IMG/VR virus record: IMGVR_UViG_3300025872_000366
Coordinates: 1-21,411 of that record
Source: a virus
DNA: 21,411 nt
Reading direction: 5' to 3' (one strand)
Positions 1 to 6,503 of this stretch are shown here, piece after piece. Under the pieces are notes generated by a model, which ran no database searches, had not been told where the DNA came from, and worked only from the letters and a program-made list of their open reading frames with translations. Positions within the stretch are counted from its first letter, which is position 1, and each line of letters starts with the position of its first letter. The position numbers and the translations under genes were made by a program.

Positions 1-292
1 GCTCGCCACATATCTTTTCCAATTTCTCCCTGTGCCGCTCCGAACTGCCCGCCTTGGATGCTATGTAATCCCGCACGGCCGACTTCATAGACATGCCCCT
101 CGCCTGCTCCTCCGAGAGCGAATCCGTGCCGCCCTTTTGAAGTTGGTCAACCAACCCAGGCCCCGCCGCCCAAGCCTCCGCCTCGGTGCGGTAAAACCGG
201 CGGATCCGCTTCCCAAAAATTTTCTGTGGGATCGTGAGTTTCCACGGCGTCGAAGGCCGCTGTGGGTAGGGACTGACAATAAAGGCGCTCAT
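1..292 (-). CDS. int: Tyrosine integrase, N-terminal part (runs off left edge)
   Basis: Seen: an open frame starts at an ATG at 290-292 and is still open at base 1, giving 97 residues of an N-terminus. Residues 17-45 (WKLTIP, then IFGKRIRRFYRTEAEA) resemble the small beta-sheet, arm-DNA-binding domain at the front of lambda- and Tn916-type tyrosine recombinases. The following Lys/Arg/Glu-rich helical stretch (SMKSAVRDYIASK, then REKLEKI) resembles the start of the SAM-like core-binding domain. The catalytic Arg-His-Arg-Tyr domain would lie beyond the edge and is not seen. Context supports the call: the start codon is next to three GTTGCCC direct repeats and about 140 bases from a tRNA-Leu 3' fragment, so the gene sits beside its own attachment site. 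Those repeats directly upstream of the ATG could let the integrase repress itself (inference). There is no Shine-Dalgarno sequence. An in-frame TTG lies 12 bases upstream, but ATG is preferred. Confidence 0.78.
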   Translation of the reverse strand, partial: MSAFIVSPYPQRPSTPWKLTIPQKIFGKRIRRFYRTEAEAWAAGPGLVDQLQKGGTDSLSEEQARGMSMKSAVRDYIASKAGSSERHREKLEKICGE

Positions 293-295
293 GGT

Positions 296-543
296 GTTGC
301 CCAATCTGTTGCCCGTGTTGCCCGAAATCGCAACTATTTTCTTCCACTAGCCTCCACTTGTCGCCGCTAGATTCTTGAAGCCAACCGCCCGCCAACCCGC
401 ATAAAACCTAGCTGAAATCGCTGTAACCCCCTCTGCCGGCGGCGGGACTTGAACCCGCACGACCCTTTCGGATCAACGGATTTTAAGTCGCTTTCTCGGC
501 TTTGTTTTTCAATGACTTGCGGGCTTGTTGCCCGGCGTTGCCC
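296..543. other. attP: Phage attachment site attP: tRNA core with flanking arm-type repeats
   Basis: Seen: five exact copies of GTTGCCC in one orientation, at 296-302, 308-314, 317-323, 527-533 and 537-543, flanking a tRNA-Leu 3' fragment at 434-489. The spacing within each group is 9-12 bases, about one helical turn. Known: lambda-type attP sites have a core identical to the bacterial target, often a tRNA 3' half, with arm sites for the integrase N-terminal domain on both sides. Inference: the GTTGCCC copies are arm sites and the tRNA fragment is the core, with exchange near the anticodon loop. The last copy abuts the stop codon of the amidase gene. Integrase lies on one side and lysis genes on the other, so this is the joined phage site and not a host junction. 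Confidence 0.72.
434..489 (-). other. 3' fragment of tRNA-Leu (anticodon TAA), attachment core
   Basis: Read on the minus strand from 489 to 434: anticodon loop CTTAAAA, the 3' strand of the anticodon stem, a long variable arm (GATCC, GAAA loop, GGGTC), a T arm with GCGGG and CCCGC around TTCAAGT, an acceptor 3' strand and discriminator A. No CCA is encoded. The long variable arm and TAA anticodon identify a class II tRNA-Leu. The 5' half is absent: the sequence at 490-545 forms no D arm or acceptor strand, and the base pairing of the anticodon stem breaks two pairs below the loop. This is therefore not a working tRNA gene. It is the part a phage carries to restore the host tRNA after integration. 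The fragment predicts the bacterial target: the 3' half of a tRNA-Leu(UAA) gene. Confidence 0.85.
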
Positions 544-1148
544 TAGAGAACCTTATTTAAAGCGGCGATCAGGGCGGCGTGGGCTGCTGGGGAGCAATCA
601 TCTTTGCGGCCGGGGGAGACATCGGCGTGGCGGAGGATGTTGGCGAGGGGGATGTTGTTTTCGCGGAGGATGGGGAGGAGGTATTCCACGGCGCTGAGGA
701 GGGCGTCTTCCGAGAGTGGCGTGGTGTAGGTGTCGCCTTCCCATGCCATACCGACGGCGAAGCTGTTGGCGTCTTTGCGGCCTTGCCATGAGGATACCCC
801 GGCGTGCCAGGTGCGTTGGGTAGGCAGGGCAAGCACGGTGCGCTTGCCGTTCCGGGCGATAATGCAGTGATACGAAACTTTGCTCACGGGATCGCAGCAC
901 CACGATACGGATCCGGCGTAAGCTCCGCTCGAGTGGTGGAGCACGATGTGCGTTGGCTTAATGACGCGGCCCGCGCTAATGTTGGGCGTGCGCTTGTTTG
1001 TCTGTTGGTAAAACTTTGGCTCAGGCTTGATGACGCCGTAGGTTTTGGCGGGCTTGGCTGATGGCTTTGCGGGCTTCGGCTCGGGAGCGGGTGCGGGGGA
1101 TTGCGCGGGCTTAGGGAACATAAAAAACCGAGCGAGGAGGGAGAGCAT
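543..1148 (-). CDS. Endolysin: N-acetylmuramoyl-L-alanine amidase (Amidase_2/PGRP fold)
   Basis: 201 residues. Known role: zinc enzyme that cuts the bond between MurNAc and the stem peptide of peptidoglycan, releasing progeny phage. Seen: HIVLHHSSG (His71/His72), VSYHCII (Tyr93, His94), TWHAGVSS and RHADVSPGRKDDCSP (His174, Lys182, Cys185). This is the order of zinc ligands and catalytic residues in T7 lysozyme-like amidases. The first 11 residues (MLSLLARFFMF) are hydrophobic with one Arg, followed by a Pro/Ala/Lys-rich linker to about residue 45 and then the catalytic domain. The hydrophobic start may be a weak signal or membrane anchor. The ATG at 1146-1148 overlaps the upstream TAA as TAATG, so translation is probably coupled to the lipoprotein gene. 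It is the last gene of the late block, and its stop codon touches an arm-type repeat of attP. Confidence 0.9.
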   Translation of the reverse strand: MLSLLARFFMFPKPAQSPAPAPEPKPAKPSAKPAKTYGVIKPEPKFYQQTNKRTPNISAGRVIKPTHIVLHHSSGAYAGSVSWCCDPVSKVSYHCIIARNGKRTVLALPTQRTWHAGVSSWQGRKDANSFAVGMAWEGDTYTTPLSEDALLSAVEYLLPILRENNIPLANILRHADVSPGRKDDCSPAAHAALIAALNKVL

Positions 1149-1399
1149 TATTTGTCCTTCAGTGCGGGGATGGTTTCTTGGAATTTTCCGAAGGCGTGCC
1201 AGAGGTCGCGGTTGGCGGCTTCGCCTTCGCTGAGGCGTGGCTCGAAGCGGATGCTGGTTCGGATGTGGAGCGTTCCGGCTTCACCGACGCGGTCGCCAAA
1301 TGGAGGAACTGGCACGGCGACGCACGAGGTGAGGAAGGCCATGGCGAGGCAAAGCCAGCCGAGGATCATGAGCACGACGGCGACCTGTTTGGGCGTCAT
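1148..1399 (-). CDS. Small lipoprotein of the lysis cassette, possible spanin
   Basis: 83 residues. Seen: an N-terminal hydrophobic stretch (residues 6-24, VAVVLMILGWLCLAMAFLT) ending in a lipobox LTSC, with Cys26 the expected lipidated residue, then PVPPFGD and a charged, soluble remainder. Known: phages of Gram-negative hosts carry spanins that disrupt the outer membrane, and the outer component (Rz1) or a unimolecular spanin is a small, often Pro-rich lipoprotein beside holin and endolysin genes. Inference: position between two membrane proteins and the amidase makes a spanin the best guess, but there is no Rz-like partner and no direct sequence match that I recognise. The start overlaps the upstream stop as ATGA; the stop overlaps the amidase start as TAATG. 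It would fit a host with an outer membrane. Confidence 0.6.
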   Translation of the reverse strand: MTPKQVAVVLMILGWLCLAMAFLTSCVAVPVPPFGDRVGEAGTLHIRTSIRFEPRLSEGEAANRDLWHAFGKFQETIPALKDK

Positions 1400-1569
1400 T
1401 TTCCTTTTCGGAAAACATTGATCGCACCGACGAGCCCGAGGCCAGCGGCGACGATCGCTTCCTGGTGATCAGGCTCGAGCTTGAGGCCGACAGCGGTGCC
1501 GACCAAAATCAAACCGCGCCATGTGCTGTTTTCTGAGAGACGGTCCAGGATGTAGAGGAGTGCTTTCAT
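1396..1569 (-). CDS. Small two-helix membrane protein, holin-like
   Basis: 57 residues, start ATG at 1567-1569, stop TGA at 1396-1398. Seen: a short amphipathic start (MKALLYILDRLSENS), one hydrophobic segment at about residues 18-29 (GLILVGTAVGLK), a short polar turn (LEPDHQE), a second hydrophobic segment at about 38-53 (AIVAAGLGLVGAINVF) and a basic tail (RKGK). This hairpin topology and length fit a class II holin or an antiholin. It sits between another small two-helix protein and a lipoprotein, directly before the amidase. Upstream is TTTGACAC at 1583-1590, 13 bases before the start, and no Shine-Dalgarno sequence. The stop overlaps the next start as ATGA. I do not recognise the family; the holin call rests on size, topology and position. 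Confidence 0.6.
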   Translation of the reverse strand: MKALLYILDRLSENSTWRGLILVGTAVGLKLEPDHQEAIVAAGLGLVGAINVFRKGK

Positions 1570-1593
1570 CGTCTTTGCGGGGGTGTCAAAGGA

Positions 1594-1776
1594 TCAGCGG
1601 CGAAGGTCGCGCAGGATTTTAACCAATGTGGCGAGGCCGACCGCGAGGCCGACCGCCACGGACGCGAGGCGCATCCACGCTTCCAGGTGCGGAAGCATGG
1701 AGTAGATCGCCGCGCCGATGCTTGTGGCGCTTCCGATGAGGCCGGTGCTGATGGTTTTTATCTGGTCGCCGTTCAT
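1594..1776 (-). CDS. Small two-helix membrane protein, holin-like (first of pair)
   Basis: 60 residues beginning MNGDQIKTIS. Seen: hydrophobic segments at about residues 11-28 (GLIGSATSIGAAIYSMLP) and 37-54 (LASVAVGLAVGLATLVKI), then a basic end (LRDLRR). Small size, two membrane passes and a charged C-terminus are typical of holins, which perforate the inner membrane at a set time and let the endolysin reach the wall. The ATG at 1774-1776 shares one base with the upstream fibre gene's TAA. The open frame reaches much further upstream (to 2106), but that part lies inside the fibre gene and is Arg/His-rich shadow sequence, so I use the ATG at 1776. With its neighbour at 1396-1569 it may form a holin/antiholin or two-component holin pair (inference). 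Confidence 0.6.
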   Translation of the reverse strand: MNGDQIKTISTGLIGSATSIGAAIYSMLPHLEAWMRLASVAVGLAVGLATLVKILRDLRR

Positions 1777-2966
1777 TAGCTGTTCGCCTGGGCGATGAGG
1801 TTGCCGACGATGGCCGTGGTCGCGACATTCGCGAGGCGCTCGGTGTTGAGCGCGGAGACCTTGGCGAGTTCGGCGGTCAGTTCCACGCGGACTTCGTCGG
1901 CGATGGCCGATGCGGTTGGCGGGGTGCTTGGCGCGGTGTAGTCCGCCGAGGCGAGGCGTGTGCTGATCGCTTGGTCGATCCGACCGAGTTCGACCGAAAG
2001 CTCGGTGCGGACCTGGGCGGCGATTTCGGATTCGGTCGGGACATCGGGCGAGTTCGTGAGCGTGTCCACGGTGCCGCCGGTGATTTCCTTGGTGCTGGCG
2101 CTCCACACGGCGCTTGCAACCGAGGCCGCGCTGGGAGCGGCGTCGGTGGGGATGCTGTCGAGTTTTCCTCCGCTGCGCTCGAGGTCGGAGCGGATGGCCG
2201 CGACGAGGGCGACTTCGTCCACATTGCTGTTGCCGATGGCACCGACAATGGCGTTTAGGACGGTTTGGCCGTCGTTTTCGTCGAGGAGCGAGCCTTCCAC
2301 GGCGGCGCTGATCTGCGCGGCGGTGGGGATGTCACTGACGGCTGCGGGCGAGGCAGGGAGGTTGTCCGTTTTGGCTTTGATCGCCGAGATGTCGGAGTTG
2401 GCTGGTGCCGTGTAGGAGGCTGACGCAAGTCTGCTAGACACCGAGGCATCAAGATTGCTGATCTCCGTCAGCTCAGATCGGACGGCGGAAGCCACAGCGG
2501 CGGCAGTTGGGGCGGCGGTTGGTGCGGTGTAGTCTGCTGCTGCCAATCGGCTCGAGACGGAGGCGTCTAGGTTTGCCAGCTTGGTGCTGTTGGTGTCCAG
2601 CTCCGTGCGGATGGCCGAGACGGTTGGCGCGGCGGTGTAGCTCGAGGACGGCAGGCGCGAGCTGGTCGTGGCGTCGAGGTTTTCGACTCCGGCGCGTCCG
2701 AGAACCCACAAGCTCGGAATGTGCTGGCTGTCCACGGTCGAGTCGGTGGTTTTGAAAATCGCGGCATATTCGCCCTCGCTGCTGTTATTCGAGGAGAGCG
2801 TGTAGCTATACAACCCGCCGCCGAGGGCGGTGGCGCTGGCTCCGGTCACGATCTGGGTGCCGCTGGGGTCGTAGATGTCGATGGTGACGGTCAGGCCGGT
2901 TTTGCCTTGTTTCGAGGCCGTGTAGAAAGCCAGGAACTTTACGGAGTTTGAGACTTGTTCGAGCAT
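1776..2966 (-). CDS. Tail fibre or baseplate protein with SSRL-YTA repeats
   Basis: 396 residues. Seen: an N-terminal beta-rich domain (about 1-90) with features of an Ig-like module (GLTVTIDIYDPSGT, then GGGLYSYTLSS and GEYAAIFKT). Then come four copies of a short motif (SSRLPSSSYTA, SSRLAAADYTA, SSRLASASYTA, STRLASADYTA), separated by Ala/Val-rich helical segments such as AAAVASAVRSEL and IADEVRVELTAEL, and ending in a helical C-terminus. Known: similar LDASVSSRLASADYTAP repeats occur in phage tail proteins as elongated, probably trimeric rods. Inference: a structural fibre or shaft at the end of the late tail operon. It is the last tail gene before lysis. The ATG at 2964-2966 has an A/C-rich leader and no Shine-Dalgarno. 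The repeats could recombine, so length may vary between relatives. Confidence 0.7.
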   Translation of the reverse strand: MLEQVSNSVKFLAFYTASKQGKTGLTVTIDIYDPSGTQIVTGASATALGGGLYSYTLSSNNSSEGEYAAIFKTTDSTVDSQHIPSLWVLGRAGVENLDATTSSRLPSSSYTAAPTVSAIRTELDTNSTKLANLDASVSSRLAAADYTAPTAAPTAAAVASAVRSELTEISNLDASVSSRLASASYTAPANSDISAIKAKTDNLPASPAAVSDIPTAAQISAAVEGSLLDENDGQTVLNAIVGAIGNSNVDEVALVAAIRSDLERSGGKLDSIPTDAAPSAASVASAVWSASTKEITGGTVDTLTNSPDVPTESEIAAQVRTELSVELGRIDQAISTRLASADYTAPSTPPTASAIADEVRVELTAELAKVSALNTERLANVATTAIVGNLIAQANS

Positions 2967-2979
2967 GGTGTGGGTTGGT

Positions 2980-3294
2980 TTAAATTTCTTCGGGTTGGGG
3001 CAGGAGCGGGAGGACTTGGGACATGGGGATGACTTCGACGGCGGGGAATAGCTCGGCGGGCAGATGGGCGAAACCGCCGGAGTAGAGGCCGCCAGGTCCG
3101 ACTTCGGTCAGCAAATCCGCGCACAGCATTTTTCGGCCATCGGTGAGATCGACGGGCGAGGCGACATGGCGCGGGTTGCCATGCTCGGCTTGCACGGCGG
3201 TGAGTTGGGCGGCGAGTTCGGGACTGAAGACCAAGGCTAGGTCTTTCGCGCTTTGGTAGCTCACGGGCTGGGTTATGAGGTCGGCGAGTGTCAT
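2980..3294 (-). CDS. Hypothetical tail-region protein, possible fibre-associated factor
   Basis: 104 residues, beginning MTLADLITQPVSYQSAKDLA. I do not recognise a family. Seen: no membrane segment or signal peptide; a helical first half (ELAAQLTAVQAEHG), then DLTDGRKMLCADLLTEVGPGG and FAHLPAELFPAVEVIPMSQVLPLL, with a Pro/Glu end. The start overlaps the stop of the lectin-like protein upstream as ATGA (3291-3294), so the two are probably translated together. Small proteins that directly follow a receptor-binding gene are often fibre chaperones, and this position suggests such a role (inference only). The gap to the next gene is 13 bases. Confidence 0.6.
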   Translation of the reverse strand: MTLADLITQPVSYQSAKDLALVFSPELAAQLTAVQAEHGNPRHVASPVDLTDGRKMLCADLLTEVGPGGLYSGGFAHLPAELFPAVEVIPMSQVLPLLPQPEEI

Positions 3295-4085
3295 ATTGCT
3301 GCGGCGAGGGCGGTCATAAGCGTGGACACGCGGGAGTCGAGGGCGGCGAGGTCGATTGTCCCGCCAATCGAGTAAAATGAGATGCGGGGATTACATAAAA
3401 GGTTTGCCGTTCCATTTGAGTTTCTTGCGAAGAAATAAATTGGCAAAGATGACTCGTTATTTGGCGCACTGGTTATGGAATATGTTGAGCCTGCTGACCT
3501 AAAATTAATAGTATTGCCGTTTCGTGAAGTTCCATGTAACCCTGCCAATTTAGTAAATGATCCCGATCCATCTCCTCTGTTTGAAAACTGCACATTTGTA
3601 AGAATTGCGGAATTTGCTATTGGTGAAATTGAACTGTCATAAACTCCGCCATACGATAAATTGCTGCTGGCTTCGACAATTGTTGCATTGATTGCTAAAT
3701 GGAACGAGTCAATGCTACTGCTTGCCGTGTTCTCTGGCTGGTTTGAATTCAGATACTTGGTCGATTGGTTCCCAATCAACCCCGTCTCTCGGTCATAGTC
3801 GCCGCTGACGAAATTGTTGTTTGTAGGCGCTGAGCCAACCAGCGGCACCAGCGCCCCGGCAAGGGTGCGTGCGCCAGCAAGAATGCAGGAGCATTTTATC
3901 GCGTTCCAGATTCCGTCGGATTTGCAGCCGGTGACAAAGTTATTAATCGCGCTCTTTACCCCGTCCTCAAGAGTCGCGCCGTCCGCCGCTTCGACGGCGG
4001 CGATGTAGGCCAAGGCGTCGGCGTCCGGCGGGGCGATTGTAGGCACGCGGAGGGGGGAGAGTTGGCCGTAAAGCGGGCTAAGCAT
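3291..4085 (-). CDS. Receptor-binding-type tail protein with lectin-like domain
   Basis: 264 residues. Seen: a conserved-looking N-terminal part (about 20-100) containing ADALAYIAAVEAADG, VKSAINNFVTGCKSDGIW, ILAGARTLAGALVPLVG and NNNFVSGDYDRETGLIGN, then about 130 residues of Asn/Ser-rich beta sequence, and a short C-terminal helix (LDSRVSTLMTALAAAI). Known from memory: this N-terminal pattern recurs in phage and environmental tail proteins before a concanavalin A-like, carbohydrate-binding fold. Inference: it is a host-surface binding protein at the tail tip. The middle part (about 3370-3780) is clearly richer in A and T than the two ends, as if a binding cassette had been exchanged. Start ATG at 4083-4085 overlaps the upstream gene by 8 bases; the stop overlaps the next start as ATGA. 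Confidence 0.65.
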   Translation of the reverse strand: MLSPLYGQLSPLRVPTIAPPDADALAYIAAVEAADGATLEDGVKSAINNFVTGCKSDGIWNAIKCSCILAGARTLAGALVPLVGSAPTNNNFVSGDYDRETGLIGNQSTKYLNSNQPENTASSSIDSFHLAINATIVEASSNLSYGGVYDSSISPIANSAILTNVQFSNRGDGSGSFTKLAGLHGTSRNGNTINFRSAGSTYSITSAPNNESSLPIYFFARNSNGTANLLCNPRISFYSIGGTIDLAALDSRVSTLMTALAAAI

Positions 4086-4458
4086 AGGTCAGTGACTCTT
4101 TGTTTGACCACGCGCCGGTGGCCGAGCTTTCGGTGGATGTGGTGCCTGCGGCGTTGAAAATGGTTCGGGAGATTTCCCAGGATTCGCTGTCATACACCGA
4201 GCCGGAGTTTGGAAAGTCCGAGTAGAGAAGGAATCCGAGGTAGGTCGTGGTGCCGTCGCTCGAGATGTCGAAGGACCACACGCGGTCGGGGGCGTCTTTG
4301 GTGCCGGCTAATTTGTAGACTTCGCCGGTGGAGGGGTTGCGCGAGTAGATTCGGCGGTCGGCGTGGTTGACGCAAATCTCGCCGAGTGCGAGCTGCGCGG
4401 TGGTCGGAATGGCTGAGGCTTGGACCGACTTTTTCGGGATGATTTGTGGGTTTGGCAT
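4078..4458 (-). CDS. Short tail fibre-like protein
   Basis: 126 residues. Seen: an N-terminal segment (MPNPQIIPKKSVQAS, then TTAQLALGEICVNHADRRIY) that matches the general form of fibre N-termini, a run of polar residues followed by GE-x-x-VN-x-AD-x-x-x-Y and a short sheet, as in the neighbouring gene's GEVAFDTLNKSLFIG. It continues with a beta-rich second half containing VWSFDISSDGTTTYLG. Inference: an adaptor or short fibre that attaches through its N-terminal module, working with the lectin-like protein that overlaps it downstream by 8 bases. Start ATG at 4456-4458. No Shine-Dalgarno sequence is present (leader AAAAACCGGCCC). The 84-base gap upstream holds a GC-rich stem-loop. Confidence 0.65.
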   Translation of the reverse strand: MPNPQIIPKKSVQASAIPTTAQLALGEICVNHADRRIYSRNPSTGEVYKLAGTKDAPDRVWSFDISSDGTTTYLGFLLYSDFPNSGSVYDSESWEISRTIFNAAGTTSTESSATGAWSNKESLTYA

Positions 4459-4498
4459 GGGCCGGTTTTTGATTTCGCGGAGTTAGACCCCCCGCGTG

Positions 4499-4522
4499 GC
4501 GAGGCGCTATGGAGCGCCCCGC
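4499..4522 (-). other. GC-rich stem-loop after the coiled-coil fibre gene
   Basis: Seen: GGCG, A, GGCGCT at 4499-4509 faces AGCGCC, C, CGCC at about 4512-4522, giving ten base pairs with one mismatch and a tight loop. It sits 21 bases after the stop codon of the gene at 4543-5460. No T-run follows on the minus strand, so it is not a standard rho-independent terminator. It could slow mRNA decay, attenuate transcription or mark a processing site between fibre genes (inference). Confidence 0.4.
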
Positions 4523-4542
4523 CGGGGTTGCGGGTTTAGGGA

Positions 4543-5460
4543 CTAGTAAGAACCTCCATCGATCGTCGTCTCCAAGGCGGAGATACGAAGTTCGTGATCA
4601 GCCACATCGCTCTCGAGGTCGCCCAGGCGGGTATCCGCACTGGCGTTTTCGAGGGTGGTGATGCGGTTGCTCAACGAGGTGTCGGCTGTGGAACGAGTCG
4701 AAGCCTCGGCGTCGATGTTGTCCTGCAAGGTCTCGTCGGCTGCTTCGAGCGCGCTGACGGCGCTCTGGCGGGCGCTGGTCTCGGCGGAGACCGCGGCGAT
4801 GCGTGCGGCTTCTTCGTCGAGGATGTCCTGCTCGGCTGCGGAAACGCGGCTGGTCAGCGCGGTCGCTGCGGTCTCGACTCCGTCGATGCGCACGCCCAAG
4901 GCTGTGTCGGCATTCGTGCGGTTCGTGACTTCAGTCGCGAGCGCGGCGTTGTTCGATGTGACATAGCCAGCGAAGGCTGAGTCGTTCTCGGTGTCCACCG
5001 AATTGATCAAAGTGACGATCTCGGCGAAGCTGTCCTTGTCGGCATCAGCGGCGGAAAGGATCGCATCGATGCGGCCTTTCTCGGTGTCGATGTTCGACTG
5101 GAGAGTCGTGTCGGCTGCTTCACGCGCAGATTGCTCGGCGGAAACGGCTGCGATGCGGGCTGTCTCTTCGGCAGAGATGTCGTCAGCGAGATCGCTCTCG
5201 GCACCCTGGGCGCGGGAGATTTCGGCGTTCAGCGAGTTGGTGAGGGTCGTATCGGCTGCTTCGCGTGCGGATTGCTCGCTGGAAACGGCGCTATCGACAT
5301 AGGTCTTTTTGGCGAAGACATGCTCGCCGCCGATGGCGAGGACGCCTTCGGCTGTGCCGATGAAGAGGGACTTGTTGAGCGTGTCGAAGGCGACTTCACC
5401 AGTCTGCAAGGAGACGGGCGCGCCTGAACCGCGTTTGATTTTGATGATGGGATTGGCCAT
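4543..5460 (-). CDS. Coiled-coil tail fibre protein
   Basis: 305 residues. Seen: residues 1-45 (IKIKRGSGAPVSLQTGEVAF, then NKSLFIG) resemble the small beta N-terminal domain that begins many phage fibres, including the major tropism determinant type. From about residue 50 to the end the protein is an almost unbroken coiled coil with repeated units: SAEQSAREAADTTLQSNID, SAEETARIAAVSAEQSAREA, DEEAARIAAVSAETSARQSA and a final ADTRLGDLESDVADHELRIS heptad. Known: this composition marks trimeric fibre shafts. Inference: it forms the rod of a tail fibre and lacks a large receptor-binding head of its own, which the next genes may supply. The 50-base leader upstream is full of CCA/ACC units; there is no Shine-Dalgarno. 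Confidence 0.75.
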   Translation of the reverse strand: MANPIIKIKRGSGAPVSLQTGEVAFDTLNKSLFIGTAEGVLAIGGEHVFAKKTYVDSAVSSEQSAREAADTTLTNSLNAEISRAQGAESDLADDISAEETARIAAVSAEQSAREAADTTLQSNIDTEKGRIDAILSAADADKDSFAEIVTLINSVDTENDSAFAGYVTSNNAALATEVTNRTNADTALGVRIDGVETAATALTSRVSAAEQDILDEEAARIAAVSAETSARQSAVSALEAADETLQDNIDAEASTRSTADTSLSNRITTLENASADTRLGDLESDVADHELRISALETTIDGGSY

Positions 5461-5510
5461 GGCTAGTTAGGTTGGTGGTGGTTGGTTGGGCTGTTCGTGG
5501 TGGGTGATTG

Positions 5511-6374
5511 TCAAAAGTTGCCCGCGTCTATCACGGGGATCATCAGGGCGTAGGCGGCTGCGTTGGGCGACCAGCGGTAGGGCATCCCCTCGTCGAGGGC
5601 CATGTAGAGCCGGTCTGGCTTGCCGCTGGATGGGAACGCCGAGCGCGTCGGGTATTCGACGACGACAGGCGGGGAAACGGCGTCGACGGCGCTGGCGAAG
5701 TCGGTGATGTCGCTGGCGGTGTGGGTGTGGATGGCGGGGGCTTTGCCATCCACTTGGGCCTGGAGGGTGTTTATCGAGGCGGCGGCTTCGGCGATGGAGT
5801 CGAGGGAAGCGGTGCCGAGATTGCTGGCGAGCAGGTCAATACGCTCGTTGGCGTCGGCGAGGGCTTGGCTGACTTGGGCGGTGATGGCTTGCTCCGTGCG
5901 GAGCGGTGTCATCCACTTGGCGTTGTCGGTGCCTTCTTCGGCTTCGGCTTGAGTGGCTTTGCCGTCGGGGATGGTTGATGGCGTTCCTTCGTCGCCGAGG
6001 ATGACGCTGTTTTGAATCTCGACCTGGAGCGTGGCGGTTCGGAGGGCTTGGCTCGGAGCGGTCCAGCGGATCTCGAGGAAGGCGGTGATGCTGGCTGGGT
6101 CTGAGGAGAAGGCGGCCTCGACTGGCTGGGTATTTAAGTCGAGGATGGTTTGGCCAGGAGCCGCCAGAGCTAGAAAATTGAAGTCGGAAAAAGAGGACTT
6201 GAGTGCGACGGTGGTCTCGGTGCCGAGGACCGGATCGACGGCCACGCCGTTCTCCACGAAGATGACCTCGAGCGGCACCTGGTCGCGGCGTTTGAGCACG
6301 AGCGTCTGGAGCGCGACATTGCTCGCGGCGGACTTGATGAAGCGCCGGTTTTTTTGGTCGAGGAAGAGTTTCAT
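5511..6374 (-). CDS. Tail fibre-like protein with N-terminal module shared with the Ig-repeat protein
   Basis: 287 residues. Seen: residues 1-130 (MKLFLDQKNRRF, LKRRDQVPLEVIFVE, PGQTILDLNTQPVEAAF, ITAFLEIRWT, QNSVI) match the C-terminal 133 residues of the protein at 8191-10698 almost motif by motif. Then follow a fibre linker (ATQAEAEEGTDNAKWMTPLR), a helical segment, the HTHTASDITDF motif typical of metal-binding tail fibre shafts, and a C-terminal sheet (RLYMALDEGMPYRWSPNAAA). I chose the ATG at 6372-6374 because the paralogous module begins MKIYID; a GTG 12 bases upstream is possible. TTTGACAC lies upstream at 6394-6401. Inference: a fibre or fibre adaptor. Confidence 0.72.
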   Translation of the reverse strand: MKLFLDQKNRRFIKSAASNVALQTLVLKRRDQVPLEVIFVENGVAVDPVLGTETTVALKSSFSDFNFLALAAPGQTILDLNTQPVEAAFSSDPASITAFLEIRWTAPSQALRTATLQVEIQNSVILGDEGTPSTIPDGKATQAEAEEGTDNAKWMTPLRTEQAITAQVSQALADANERIDLLASNLGTASLDSIAEAAASINTLQAQVDGKAPAIHTHTASDITDFASAVDAVSPPVVVEYPTRSAFPSSGKPDRLYMALDEGMPYRWSPNAAAYALMIPVIDAGNF

Positions 6375-6430
6375 GCCGCTGACCACGCGGCAGGTGTCAA
6401 ATCAGTCGGGCTTCCGAGCGTCTCCTAATG

Positions 6431-6503
6431 CGGAAAGCGGAATGCGGAGGGCGAAGAGATGCAGTTAGCTTTCCGGCTTCCGATCTCCGGTTTCCGGTTT
6501 CGG
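6431..6503. repeat. CCGGTTTCCGG-type repeat with inverted ends
   Basis: Seen: CGGAAAGC at 6431-6438 is inverted as GCTTTCCG at 6468-6475, followed by a run of CCGGCTTCCGATCTCCGG-like units up to 6503. The 13-mer TCCGGTTTCCGGT at 6486-6498 is repeated exactly at 7353-7365. The element covers the intergenic gap and the last codons of the zinc-ribbon gene, encoding its PKPETGDRKPES end. Known: degenerate repeats of this form are scattered between genes in several large-genome environmental bacteria. Confidence 0.55.

Noticed and set aside
434-545. Complete tRNA-Leu gene
   Set aside because: The 5' half is missing; 490-545 has no acceptor 5' strand or D arm, and the anticodon stem breaks.
1583-1590. 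TTGACA as a promoter -35 box before each gene
   Set aside because: No suitable -10 hexamer follows at 16-18 bases; that position is already inside the next gene.
4543-5460. Diversity-generating retroelement target, suggested by the fibre N-terminal type
   Set aside because: No reverse transcriptase and no template repeat is visible in the window.
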